Assembly (NCBI GenBank): GCA_028023455.1
Contig: JAQFVV010013310.1
Span: 97,451 to 161,450 of the forward strand
Source of the DNA: Epiperipatus broadwayi
Lineage: Eukaryota; Onychophora; Udeonychophora; Euonychophora; Peripatidae
Direction of reading: 5' to 3'
Length of the DNA stretch: 64,000 nucleotides
The notes beneath the pieces are model-generated. The model did no database searches, was not told the origin of the DNA, and worked only from the letters and a program-made list of their open reading frames with translations. A program made the position numbers and the translations under genes. Each line of letters begins with the position of its first letter. Position 1 is the stretch's first letter. Positions 11,925-22,539 of this stretch are shown piece after piece.

Positions 11925-13828
11925 TCAGTAAAATTCTTGAAAAATTATTTGTTTACTGATTATGAAACTTATAAATAGTTGAATGGTTAGTTATTTAGAA
12001 AATCATGTGAGATTCAAATCCTCAAATAGAAAGTTGACCACATCAGTTGCATTCAAATGCCAAAAATTGCTTTTTATTTTACTTTACTCAGCTTAGAACT
12101 GATTAAGAAATCTTTTACTTCTAAGATAAATATTTTATTATTGGAGTAATCTATATAAACTAGTGAGATTGTTTTTTTTATTATTCTGCAATATGATAGA
12201 AAAAAATCTTATATGAATAAATCACCTGATGAAAACAAGCATGGTATTAAACTTTTACAGCTAAACATTTATATGAATAACTTTATTATAGTTTTAGATC
12301 ATTTCAATATTTCATTATTATGAATAATTAATTTTAAATAAATTATCCAATAAGAACTAACTTTACACATCCATGAATTATCTTAGCTATTATCAAATTA
12401 ACTACACTACAGCTTTTATATTTAGTAATTCAATGTTCATCACGACTCATTTGTAATTACGTAAAATGTGATATAAATTTTATTTAATAAAGTAAAGAAA
12501 ACTTATTTTTAATAGAGTAAATCATTAAAACATTTAACATACTAAAGATAATTGCAAAATCAGATTAACATTGTACAACAATATCTAATGAATAGACATT
12601 TAAATAAAGCTGTTCTCAGAAAGACTTAAGAATATCAGTTAATCACAGAAAAAATGTTACAATTTGAATATCTAATACAACCATGTATATAATTGCTGTC
12701 ATATTGATAAATTTCAACTCCTTAACAAACATTATTTTCTGGCATTATGTCATACATATAAGCACTCAAAGATGTAGGTACTCTATTTGATATGTCACAG
12801 AACCAGAAAAATAAGTGGAATGAGATCAATGTAAACTATAAAATATAAAATAATTTATTATTAAAATATTAAATAACAAAGCATCCAAAATATTGAGTAT
12901 TTAAATTTTAAATAACAATGTATCATGGCTTTGTAGATAATTCTTATGCAATGACTAAATATTATTATTTTGAGCCAATATGTATTAGAAATAATTCAAA
13001 TTCTATAAGTTATTTTAAAGACCCGTCAAAACTTACCTTAAGATTATTTTTATTTTAAAAGTGAATCTGTCAAATATACACTCCTTTTTAAACCAATTCA
13101 CAAACATATATTTATTTGGATTTGATAAATCAAACTGTTACATGGAATGAATAAATAAATAATGTGCTGCTTGTGAATTATTTGGGTGGTCATGTGACAT
13201 ACATGTTGATTTTCAATCCAAGATTCCATGTAAATTATAAGATGAATGTATTTATATATAAATATCATTCTTTTTTAAATTATGTGTTATAAAAATCAAA
13301 AACATTGTTATACAAAAATGTGATAGCTGAAATAAAGTTATGTAATGTCTTTATAAAATATTTTATTTATTTATTTTTCAGTGAATCAAAAATATTTATT
13401 CAATTATATAATAAATTAGGAATAACAATAATAACATTCACACTCCATATATATATAATATAGCATAAAAGTTCTTTTTATGATTAATATCTAGTAATAA
13501 TAATAATAATAACAGGTGTTTTACATTGCTCAAGGATTTATTCAAAATTTAATTTCATTATGAAAAATTAATTTTCAAAGCTTTGTGGTCTCGTTTATTA
13601 CCTATTCAATCAGAAAATTTGATAATTCAAGGTTTTTTTCTATTTTTGCCCGAGAGTTTTGTGATTAATATAAAAAATCATTTATCCATTAATATGTAGT
13701 ACACACACATATATAAATTTGAATATATTAATCAATAATAGAAAAGAGAAAGTTGATAAATGGATCAATATGCTGCAGAATCTAGCTAATTGAATTGACC
13801 ATATATATACTACCTAACTAAAGCAATA
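11925..13828. other. AT-rich stretch, no gene
   Basis: AT-rich with short TA and AAT runs (about 13448-13460 and 13495-13512). No supported coding region or RNA. Confidence 0.5.
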
Positions 13829-14078
13829 AAAGACTGAAGTGGAGTTGGGCTGGACATACTACTAGACGAGATGATAATAGATGGACAATTGAAATCTTAA
13901 ACTGGATTCCAAGAGATTGTAAAAGACCCAGAAAGAAACCACATGTGAGTTGGTTGGATGAAATAAGAAAGCATGCAGGGATGATGTGGAGAAGAGAAGC
14001 TAAAGATCGGAGAAGATGAATTGAACTTGGAGAGACCTTCACCTTGCAGTGGATTGATAATGGTTGATGATGATGAAC
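13829..14078 (+). mobile_element. RTE-like LINE 3' end
   Basis: The plus strand encodes the typical C-terminus of RTE-type LINE proteins: LKWSWAGHTTRRDDNRWTIE, then ILNWIPRDCKRPRKKPHVSW, then LDEIRKHAGMMWRREAKDRR, ending at a TGA. The 3' tail carries a TGA-repeat (GATGATGATGA, about 14065-14077), as is usual for RTE elements. It is 5'-truncated, so there is no RT domain and it is inactive. The copies at 7.7, 8.0, 22.1 and 54.8 kb belong to the same family. Confidence 0.8.
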
Positions 14079-14084
14079 TAAAGC

Positions 14085-15234
14085 AAATTTAAGTACAAAA
14101 AAAATGCAACATTTGCTTATGTACAAAAAAGACTAAAACTAATTTTATAAATTCATTTCTATTTTAAAATCACAAAAAGAGTATGGATATAGTTTTTATG
14201 TAGCTATTGTTGAAGTAATTTATGAAGAAAGAAATAACGGAAATAGCGAAGTGGCTTGATTTACTATAAAAAATGAACTCATAGTGAATAAGAGAGCCAG
14301 CAGCACTCAAATAAGAAACAAAAAAAATTTTTTTTTAATTTTTAAGCGCAAAATATTGTTGATTTTGATAACCATGATTATAACGCTAGGGCGCTGAAAG
14401 TATATGTTTTATATTAATTATATATTTTATTTTCTATTGTAGTGTCTTCACACACTCATTTATATATAATTGCTCACATGTGTATCTTACGCTATTAAGT
14501 AGCTGATAACCTTAAAAAAACGCAAATAGTTTGATTTTTTTAATTTTTATAATTATCCACGTGATCATATTTATAAAAAAATATAATGCTTAATTTTATT
14601 AAGCATGACAGTATAATATAAATAAAAATACTTTTTTTTTTTTTCCAAAAGGAAATTTATTTGACATTAAATCTGTAATGTACATTGTAAACAGTATGTA
14701 ATTACATTGAATTAAGTAGCGCTAAATACATATCTAGATCTTGAGTATAAATAGGAACCAAAGTCTTTTGTTATCAGCTGAGTTAATCCATTAGAGTAAG
14801 TTCTGTGATGGAGTACTGTTCCATCTCCCTGTCTTCAACAGTTTAAGTTATTAATAGCTATTCAGCATCTTGACCTTACATTTTGAACATAAATTTGATT
14901 TAAGCACAATACTTAAACATACTATCAAAAAACCAACATATTATAAAATCATCTAAAAAGGAAATTAATGAAACACATGATACTGGAGTTTTTATATGTA
15001 TAAATTATAATAAAAATATCATTTTAACATATAATGGCATATATAATTAAAACAAAATATTTCTTTGTTAAAACATAAATCAGGATATAGTATCTGAAAG
15101 AGTATAATTATTAACTGTAACATCTTAAAAATTACTCATCAGCTATATAACCTTTACCTAATGTGATGTAAGTGATAATTCATATATATATATAATAAAA
15201 AATCATACTAGCCAAAAAAACTAAAATTTATTAA
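14085..15234. other. AT-rich stretch, no gene
   Basis: AT-rich background with homopolymer T and A runs (about 14324-14340 and 14632-14645). No supported feature. Confidence 0.5.
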
Positions 15235-15655
15235 CATTCTTCAATAACCATGTTTTCATATATTAACAAGTAAAACTTTTCAAGTGAAATTCAACTAACA
15301 TACTATTTATATATATTCCAAACGAAATATCCTTCCCACATCTCACTTCAAAAACCAACCTCCTTTAAATTCAAAGGATATCTTCATGAGATTGATGGAC
15401 TCAGATTCAAAATATTTTATCTTAAAAGTTTCTTTTACTATTATTTTCAAAGAAACCTTGATGATAAAATATTTTGAATGTGAGGCCATCAATCTCATGA
15501 AGACATCTTTCGATGTTAAAGGAAGCTGGATTTTGAAGTAAATGATGGGAAGACTATTTTGTTTGGAATATATAAGTGATATGTTAATTTGAATTTCACT
15601 TGAAAACGTCCATTTGTTAATAGATGAAACCATGGTTGTGGAAGAATTTGGGGTA
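15235..15655. repeat. inverted pair of Penelope-like 3' ends
   Basis: Two arms of about 200 bp face each other (about 15235-15425 and 15460-15655), with their inner ends at the centre. The right arm, read on plus, encodes ETLMIKYFECEAINLMKTSF followed by DVKGSWILK. The same C-terminal peptide type is encoded at 54.4-54.6 kb (minus), next to a clear GIY-YIG motif. The left arm is the inverse complement with substitutions; the 96-codon minus-strand frame at 15343-15633 is a by-product. Both arms end near a TTTCATCTATT-like edge shared with the 54.4-kb copy. It probably arose from inverted insertion or duplication of a Penelope-like element. Confidence 0.65.
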
Positions 15656-15797
15656 GTATTGTATTCTTATATGAATTATTTATTATTACTAGAATAGCAT
15701 TATTTATTATTACTAGAATAGCATTAGGCAGTATTTAATATATATATTAAACAAAACAAGTTATAAATTTTGTAACTTGCTCTTAGCTTGCATTTTC
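15656..15797. other. spacer with a short tandem duplication
   Basis: Contains two adjacent copies of TTATTTATTATTACTAGAATAGCA (about 24 bp, 15676-15724), then AT-rich sequence leading into the next foldback element. Confidence 0.5.
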
Positions 15798-15895
15798 TGG
15801 TCACTAGATGGAGCTTTACCAATAGCTCCTAACAAGCTTTCTGTTTTCATAAACGCTGAGAGAGATAAAATTCAATATCTTTTTCGTTGTCTCCC

Positions 15896-15942
15896 ACCTT
15901 CAGACCATGGTTTCGAGCTAGTTGGCTCACCTCAATAAAAGT
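15896..15942 (-). ncRNA. hammerhead-ribozyme-like motif (left arm)
   Basis: On the minus strand: stem I strand ACTTTTA, core TTGAGGT (15929-15935; C3 is U and A9 is U), stem II GAGC/GCTC with loop CAACTA, GAAAC (15910-15914), stem III ACC/GGT, cleavage triplet GUC (C at 15903), then stem I partner TGAAGGT (15896-15902). Stem I has seven pairs including G-U. The two core changes suggest that this copy does not cleave. Confidence 0.45.
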
Positions 15943-16384
15943 TAGGAAGACTAGAAACTAGATCTAAATACTAACTCTACAATCAGTATTTATGAAATAT
16001 GTTCCTATCAGTTTGAAAGCATGAACTTTTCAGATACATAAATATCTTCAAATCCAGTCAAACAAACTAGACAGCAGTTCAGTTTCACCATAGAGTAAAA
16101 GCCTCTGCAATATATATCATTGCAAAAATCTTCAAGGGTATATTTATGATAAACAAAACAACTTATCATAAATGTACCCTTGAAGGTTTTTGCAATGATA
16201 TAGATTGCAGAGGCTTTTACTATATGGTAAAACTGAACTGAATTCAGACCCATATAGCTATCTAGTTTGTTTGACTGGATTTGAAGATATTTACATATCT
16301 GAAAAATTCATGCTTTCAAGCTGATATAAACGTGTTTCATAAGTGCTGCAGAGTTGGTGTTTAGATCTAGTTTCTAGTCTTCCT

Positions 16385-16433
16385 AACCTTTACTGACATG
16401 ATCCAACTAGCTCGAAACCATGGTTTAAAGGTT
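16385..16433 (+). ncRNA. hammerhead-ribozyme-like motif (right arm)
   Basis: Stem I strand AACCTTTA (16385-16392), core CTGACAT (16393-16399), stem II GATC/GCTC with loop CAACTA, GAAAC (16414-16418), stem III ACC/GGT, triplet GUU (to 16425), and stem I partner TAAAGGTT (16426-16433). Stem I is a perfect 8-bp Watson-Crick helix. In the left-arm copy the equivalent strands differ but still pair, which is compensatory change. G8 and A9 of the core are altered, so activity is doubtful. Confidence 0.5.
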
Positions 16434-16532
16434 GGAGACAATTTGAAAGAGATATTTAATTCTATCTCTCTCAGCATTTATGTAAACAAAGCTTGATAGT
16501 GAGCTATTGATAAAGCTCCATCTAGTGATCAT

Positions 16533-18317
16533 ATATATATATATGTGTTATTTACTGGTTGATTGATCATACACATTGCAAATTATATAAAAATAACATA
16601 ATCTTTGTTTCATGAAAATCATAAACAAAAAAGATCATGAAAATAATATTGTTGGAAACACAAAAATAATACATTTAGAAATCAAATCTTAAATTATCAG
16701 GAAGATATTAAATTAGCAACAAGAATAAACATCTATATACAAATAAACAATGATTCAAAGCAATTATTTTCAGTAAGTGTGATCAATGTAAACCATTCAG
16801 AAAAAAATTAAATTAGTGATGAGGGCAAAGAAAATTTCATAATAAACTGAATTATAACAAGAACATTAATATGAAAAGTAAATGCTTAAATGCATAACAA
16901 ACTAATTATCAGAAATACATATTTAAGAATTTGAAATCCAAAACCAATGTCTTCTCATGGATGACATAAAAAACACACAGGGATAACTTACCATCAGGTC
17001 AAAAGTTGACATAAAGTTAAATTATAAAGTAAATAATGCTTTATCCATAAAACCAAATGAAAATCCATAGAAAATTAAATTCCACAAAGTGTGGAAATTC
17101 AATAACATATAAAGCAAATGAAACAATCCAATATTACTAATTTAATTTTCATGAATATTTAGACTGATCACACTTATAAAAATCATTCATTTCTTAATCA
17201 TTGTTTCTTCACCAAAGATATTAATTTCAAGTTTGTTTTTTAAATAAATACTATTATTTTCTTCTTTTTTTTATGTTTGTAATGTTTTACAATAATAAAT
17301 AAATATGCAATATACTGATTAGCATATGATGATTCCAGCAAGACGTAGCACAATCATGTAATTAGCTCCTATTTTTTCTTATTACTTATGTAGATATTTA
17401 AATTTAAATGATCCTTTTTAATTATTAAAATATTTTTAATGGTATGTTCTTTATCAAATTGTATATAACATTTATTTTAAATAATAGTAATATTAGATCA
17501 TTTCTTAATAAAATTTATTCACAAAAATAGAAAACAATTAAATAAATTCACTTTTCCTTTATCATTGTAACATTGCTTGTTTTATTTTATATTTGATCAA
17601 TGTAACAGTTTTGACTGACAAAAAGACTTCTTCAGAACTGCTTTTTCTTATCCAGCTGAAGATTGGTAGTAAGTCAAAACTGTTAGATTGATTAAAATTG
17701 CTAATGAGTGGAAGTTTTTAGATTGATAGAGTATAAAGTAAATAATGTTATAGTAATAAAAAGGTAGATTTATTTCTTTTATAATTTTATCAATGCATAA
17801 AGAAGATGTAAGGTGAGAGGAAGAATATATTTAATAAAAAAAATTAGAAATATTGTATTTATTTTATTTATAAATAACTTTATTGAAAAAACATATGTAA
17901 GAGTGATACAATTGTAAATAGAAAATAATAGTTATCCATGTTGCTGGGCAACCAGATGGTCTGATGTGGTCGCTGGTGTTGTTTAATCCAGCTTAATCAG
18001 GCTCCATCAATAATAACCCTTAGAAGAAATAGCTACAGAATAATTTTGTCATGTCAGTATTAGAAAGTAGCTGTGTTGAAGACATTTCTGTAAGAATTAA
18101 AAATCTGACTAATATATTTAAATTTTATTTAGAAGTTGTTGTTTATTATGAGTTTTATTTAAAAATGATATACTGTGTAATGTTTATGTATGGGTTTAAT
18201 AAAAGTTTATTTAGCATTCTTTGGTGTAATTTCACTCTTTAATATAATTAATACTAACTAATATAAAATAAAAAATACTATTTTATTAAATATATTACCA
18301 TTTACCTCATAATGTAT
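16533..18317. other. AT-rich stretch, no clear gene
   Basis: AT-rich. The 63-codon frame at 18051-18242 contains a possible splice donor (GTAAGA at about 18089), but there is no independent support for it. Confidence 0.45.
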
Positions 18318-18476
18318 GCAAAAAGTTAAACAAATATCAAAAATCTCCAGAATTTTCGATATGTAATAAAGATCATGAATGTATTGCTAAAGCAGCAGAT
18401 TTTAAAGCTGAACGTCCTCACATAATGGCTCAACCCTATCATATTGAAGCTAGCTCTTTATATAAGCAGCTACACA
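18318..18476 (+). CDS. possible host-gene exon (unrecognised)
   Basis: An open frame of about 50 codons with balanced, non-low-complexity composition. It includes CNKDHECIAKAADFKAERPH and IMAQPYHIEASSLYKQLHS and ends at a GTAAAT donor-like site (GT at 18477, phase 1). The 5' limit is uncertain: the frame stays open upstream and the first AG is at about 18330, with only a weak pyrimidine tract. I do not recognise the protein. The peptide looks more like real coding sequence than the AT-biased frames around it. It could still be a chance frame or part of an old repeat. Confidence 0.3.
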
Positions 18477-18479
18477 GTA

Positions 18480-19540
18480 AATCATTCTTTTTTTATTTCA
18501 TGCAATATAATTTATTTTTAAAATGTGAATATTAACATGGATTATAATTTTAAATAATGTATAAACCAATCATGTAATATTAAATACTTGCATTGCAAGT
18601 TCTGGCTGATATTTTTTCTTACCAAACAGTGTCTAGACCTTTAAATTACTTGATGACACTAGGCTGTAGCTGAAGCATATATGTGAGACATCATTTGAAT
18701 TAATTTCTCTTAGGTAATGGGTAAAAATGTTAAAGTAAATTTTATAAAAAAAGAACACTAGAATATCTACTAAAATATATAATAAAAAATGTTTACTTAA
18801 CACTACTATACTTTAATCAAATAAATAAAGCTCTCCCAAAAAGATCAATGACAACCAAAATGATTTTTTTTTGCAGAACGGGATTTGTTGTCACTAATCA
18901 TAATACCTGTCAATTTCTATCATCATTCATTTTTATTCATTATATCAAATTGCAATTCAATCTATAAGCATATACTTTTGTAACTATATATATATATAAT
19001 TTTGATAGTTTAAGAATTAATTTATATAATATTGTTCTGAATTTAAACTTTACAAAGTAATAGATAATGGAAATATTAATGATAATAATCATGTATATTT
19101 TATTTTCATTTACTTAATCTACTTACTTTTGTGCAGTGAATATAATATTAGATTAAAATATAAAATGCTAACAACTAAACTAGTCAATATAATATTTTAA
19201 ATACACAAATTCTTAATTAAATTACTACCATAAATTACAAATGTACTACCAATGATTTCTTTATCAAGGTGGATTTCTCAAGTTTGAACAAGCATAACAC
19301 AAAACAAAAATATATTATTCTACCTTCACTATAATTTCAATTACATTCCAACTATCTTTAATATTGGAATAAATTTTTAATAGGGTAATAGTTTCATAAA
19401 CATAAATTTTAATCCAAAGAGAAAAATTGTTAAAAATATTTTTTTATTTAAAAAAAATGATTTTGAATCTATTAATATATATAAGGTAATTGGAATGTGA
19501 GTTGGATTTATGAAAAAGTATCATAGTATATACTTGTTTT
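18480..19540. other. AT-rich stretch, no gene
   Basis: AT-rich with TA runs (about 18984-18998). Nothing supported. Confidence 0.5.
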
Positions 19541-19642
19541 TTTTTCATATGTCAAAGCATCGGCCAGGAAGCAAACCCATGACAACTGTCTGCAAGCAAC
19601 TGCTTGCTTATAAGGCAGCTGTGCTAACCTCTCAGCTTGTTT
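19540..19642 (-). mobile_element. tRNA-derived SINE, family C
   Basis: On the minus strand it has a tRNA-like body and ends in an A-run (the T-run at 19538-19545 on plus). The better copy is at 53.16-53.27 kb. Shared parts include the plus-strand stretches TCGGCCAGGAAGCAAACCC (box B side) and the GTGCTAACC side. This copy has an internal duplication (GCAAGCAACTGCTTGCTTAT). Not a functional tRNA. Confidence 0.6.
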
Positions 19643-19649
19643 TGTGTTG

Positions 19650-20315
19650 TTTTAATTTTGTATTTATAATTTAATTTTGATAGTGTTTTAATTTTGATTG
19701 GTGTATTTAGTACATTAGATTAAATACTATTTATTATTGCATCATTATCTTACCCAGTTACTTTACTTTTCTTTAAGCTGTGAACACAATTTATAACATT
19801 ATATTCAAACAAATTAACTTTTTTACATAATTTTTTCAAAACATTTTTACTTAAAATTACTATGCTAATGAGCTCTAAAAGTAAAACATTTATTGGTTTA
19901 GCATCAGGATTGTGCAACTATACAAGCAGAGTCTTTTAAATACATTTTGCTTACTGGGAAAAATTTTAGAAATGACACAATTAAAAATTTTTGTAAAATT
20001 TTATTTTAAATGAATCATTGGACAAATCAATAGATATAATAGAAAAAAAATATAAATTAATATATATATTTAAATATAGTGTCTTGTTTTTGTATGTATT
20101 TCAATTTAAAGCTGAAGGCAATTATCTAACAACCTTAACTATGCATCCATCACTCTATATACAAGCATGTAAGTATGAGTTTTAAACCTTGTTATTTTTA
20201 AAATAAAACAATTTAACCAAATGATGAAACTATATGAAAACTGATATTTATTTATTTTTACAAAATCCAGTTATCTCAAATTTATTTACAAAAAAAAATT
20301 TAAAAAATATATTAT
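19650..20315. other. AT-rich stretch, no gene
   Basis: No supported feature. Confidence 0.5.
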
Positions 20316-20593
20316 TTTTGTTGAATATTAGGAAACTTTCAATCCAAATCACATGATAGATTCTTTGAAAAGATAAGAGTGGCCATCTTATCTTTTGTAT
20401 CTAAATTCAATTATATAGTCAAATTTTGTATATCTTGGAATAAGAACATGAAGATTTTATATCATTCACTTTACTTCCATTAAGATTGGCTTATATAATT
20501 GAATTTAGGTACAAATTATATAAAAACTACTCTTGTCTTTTCAAAGACTCTATCTTATGCTGTGAATTGAGAGTTTCCTAACATTCAACAAAA
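20316..20593. mobile_element. 278-bp inverted-repeat (MITE-like) element
   Basis: The terminal inverted repeats are about 95 bp long. The left begins TTTTGTTGAATATTAGGAAA; the right ends in the complement (TTTCCTAACATTCAACAAAA). The arms share blocks such as TCTTTGAAAAGA and CTAAATTCAATTATATA, separated by substitutions, around a unique centre of about 85 bp. No coding capacity. It is probably a non-autonomous DNA element; superfamily and target duplication were not resolved. Confidence 0.7.
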
Positions 20594-20774
20594 CATTAAT
20601 CGAATATAATATTATAGTGCATGTGTAAAGTGTTGATTAACTTCTGTTTAAAATTACATGTTGAAACTGCACTAATAAATCTCTTAGTTTATTACATTAA
20701 ACTAGCAATAGTAAAAGTTTTAAGCCAATAAACATGACATGCATTGGCATTTCTTATGCTTGCTTATAACTGTT
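20594..20774. other. spacer
   Basis: AT-rich spacer between two inverted-repeat elements; nothing recognised. Confidence 0.5.
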
Positions 20775-20998
20775 ATTAAAACAGGCAAAAATCCCTATAT
20801 GTACTACCACACAGCAAGCATGAAGTGCTCTCATATCCAAGGTTCCTCACTGATGAAGGCCACAATCCAGAAACTAGTCTGGGGATATTGGATGAGTAGG
20901 CACTAGATAACGATTTTATGCACAAGCCTTCTGGCATCCATTGATTACTCTAACTTGCTGTGTGGCAATATGTATCATGAATTTTTGCCTGTTTTAAT
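20775..20998 (+). mobile_element. 224-bp TIR element carrying a hammerhead
   Basis: It begins ATTAAAACAGGCAAAAAT (20775-20792) and ends with the exact complement (20981-20998). The inverted repeat continues imperfectly inward to about 44 bp (CCACACAGCAAG against CTTGCTGTGTGG). The middle holds a near-canonical hammerhead motif (20835-20893), followed by CTGGCATCCATTGATTACTCT, shared exactly with the relic at 51.17 kb. No protein. The small size, hammerhead and inverted ends suggest a non-autonomous Penelope-type or retrozyme-like unit; this is inference. Confidence 0.7.
20835..20893 (+). ncRNA. type I hammerhead ribozyme candidate (best copy)
   Basis: All core elements are present: CTGATGA (20850-20856), GAAA (20870-20873) and cleavage triplet GUC (20877-20879). 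Stem I inner helix: TCCTCA (20844-20849) with TGGGGA (20880-20885), six pairs with one G-U. Stem I outer helix: ATCCAA (20835-20840) with TTGGAT (20888-20893). Stem II: GG/CC with a short loop, flanked by A-A. Stem III is only A-U and C-G with a 2-nt loop, as in the short-stem-III hammerheads known from Penelope-like elements, which work best as dimers. Predicted cleavage is after 20879. It would release or process repeat transcripts. Confidence 0.6.
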
Positions 20999-22082
20999 AG
21001 TAAGGTTTTAAGTTGGTATTAAATTTATCTATAAAGAGGCAAATCTTCTTTCTCAATATTAGACATTTATTTTTAAATGACACAATTAATTGAAATTTTC
21101 ATTCTTATAAATTGTATATTCCTTAACTTATGTGCAGTGTTGATTCTTAATTTCGAATGGGATGTGTTTGGAGAAATGCCATAATATAAGCAACCATTGT
21201 TATTTAGCTTCAATAATTTAAAAAAAAAATACTATTATTTGAATTCTTTTATATAAAATTAAAATATAGTCATTAATTTCTCATCTAATAGTAGTTGAAA
21301 TGACTTAAGAGATGTTTTGATACCTGTTAAATATTATGTTCATTAATATGTTTTGCATGATTATGATGCCATTATAAAATGGCAAACTCTTAAGTTGAAT
21401 ACATTAAATTATAAACAATTTTATGCAAATTTAGTAAAAAAAAATGTATAATGTACAAATAAATATAATTTAAGATAGAACCACTTTTGAGTAATGATTT
21501 AAATTATAAATAAAAAAAATAGTAAGGAAACTTAATCATATAGTAGTATTATATCAAACCCAAAAAATTAAGGGAACTGACTATGATCAGGCCCTCTAGT
21601 AGTCATTTCTGTAAGATAATTTGAGCTTCAGAAAATATATAACTATCTTTCTATGCACATAATTTTTTCACAATAATAATTGAGAACAATAAAATATGTT
21701 AATAGAAGTAAGAAAAATTATGGAGGATTTCTTCCAGAAAAATGATTGGTAATAATAACACTTATTTAAAAAAAAGGAATCAGTACTTATTAATAATTAA
21801 ATATACTAACTCAATTTTTTTGATTATTAATTTAATAATATTTTTTGTTAATATAAAAAACAGACAACTTTTAGACTATATTTTATGTCTTTTTAAATTT
21901 ACTAATAAAATGCCTCTTTCTATTGCAATTATAAAGGAACTAATGGATTTTACTAGTCCAAGAATAAACACAAAGAATCTTAGTCTGCTAATCTATCCTC
22001 ATTGTTGCTTTTTCAATATAAAGACTCTGTATAAAGAAAATAAATATAGAATAAAAAAAACTTTAAAATTGGTATCATAATT
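20999..22082. other. AT-rich stretch, no supported gene
   Basis: AT-rich. The 112-codon frame at 21742-22080 is rich in Ile, Leu, Asn and Lys with no recognisable motif; see the rejected list. Confidence 0.5.
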
Positions 22083-22535
22083 CATTGTCATCATAGTAAG
22101 CCATTACCAATTGACTGCAGGATAATGATCTCTCTAAATTCAATCCATTTTATTTATCTTCTCTGATCTCTAGCCTCTTTTCTTCACATCACCCTCATAC
22201 ACTTTTTTATTTCATCCATCCATCTCACGTGTGGTTTCTTTCTGGGTCTTTTTCAATCTCTTAGAATCGGGTTTAAGATTTCAACTGTCCTTCTATTATC
22301 ATCTTTTCTAGCAATATGTCCAGCCCAATTCCACTTCAGTCTTTTAATCCTTTCAATGATATCAGTAACACCTGTTTGTTCTCTTACACATATATTGCAT
22401 TTTCAATCCCTTTTTATTACTTGTAACATGCATCTCTCCATACTTCTTTGAGTGTTCTGAAGTCTCTGTACTGCTCTTCTATTAAGTGTCCAAGTCTCAG
22501 ATCCATAAGTAAGAACTGGTAAAATACATTTATCT
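22083..22535 (-). mobile_element. RTE-like LINE 3' end
   Basis: Minus-strand copy of the LINE 3' region seen at 13.9 kb. The complement encodes the RDDNRW-type, KRPRK-type and MWRREAKD-like C-terminal motifs with frameshifts. Landmarks on plus are CACGTGTGGTTTCTTTCTGG and TAGCAATATGTCCAGCCCAA. It extends a little further 5' than the 13.9-kb copy (to about 22535). Truncated and dead. Confidence 0.75.
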
Positions 22536-22539
22536 TTAA

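Larger units (their letters stand above)
15798..16532. mobile_element. 735-bp foldback element with paired hammerhead-like motifs
   Basis: Two long inverted arms of about 350-365 bp surround a short centre near 16147-16163 (ATAAACAAAACAACTTAT). The ends are TCACTAGATGGAGCTTT (left, from 15801) and its complement AAAGCTCCATCTAGTGATC (right, to 16530). The arms are perhaps 85-90 % alike. Each carries one hammerhead-like motif (15896-15942 minus; 16385-16433 plus). The inner part includes GAATTCAGACCCATATAGCT, the family motif. No protein domain is visible; the 81-codon minus frame at 16008-16253 is accidental. It resembles the terminal repeats of Penelope-like elements joined head to head, but this family link is inferred. 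Confidence 0.75.

Noticed and set aside
21742-22080. 112-codon plus-strand frame
   Set aside because: Composition is that expected of AT-rich DNA (Ile, Asn, Lys, Leu); no domain, no repeat relatives, no splice or promoter context. Its length is slightly surprising, so a relic cannot be excluded.
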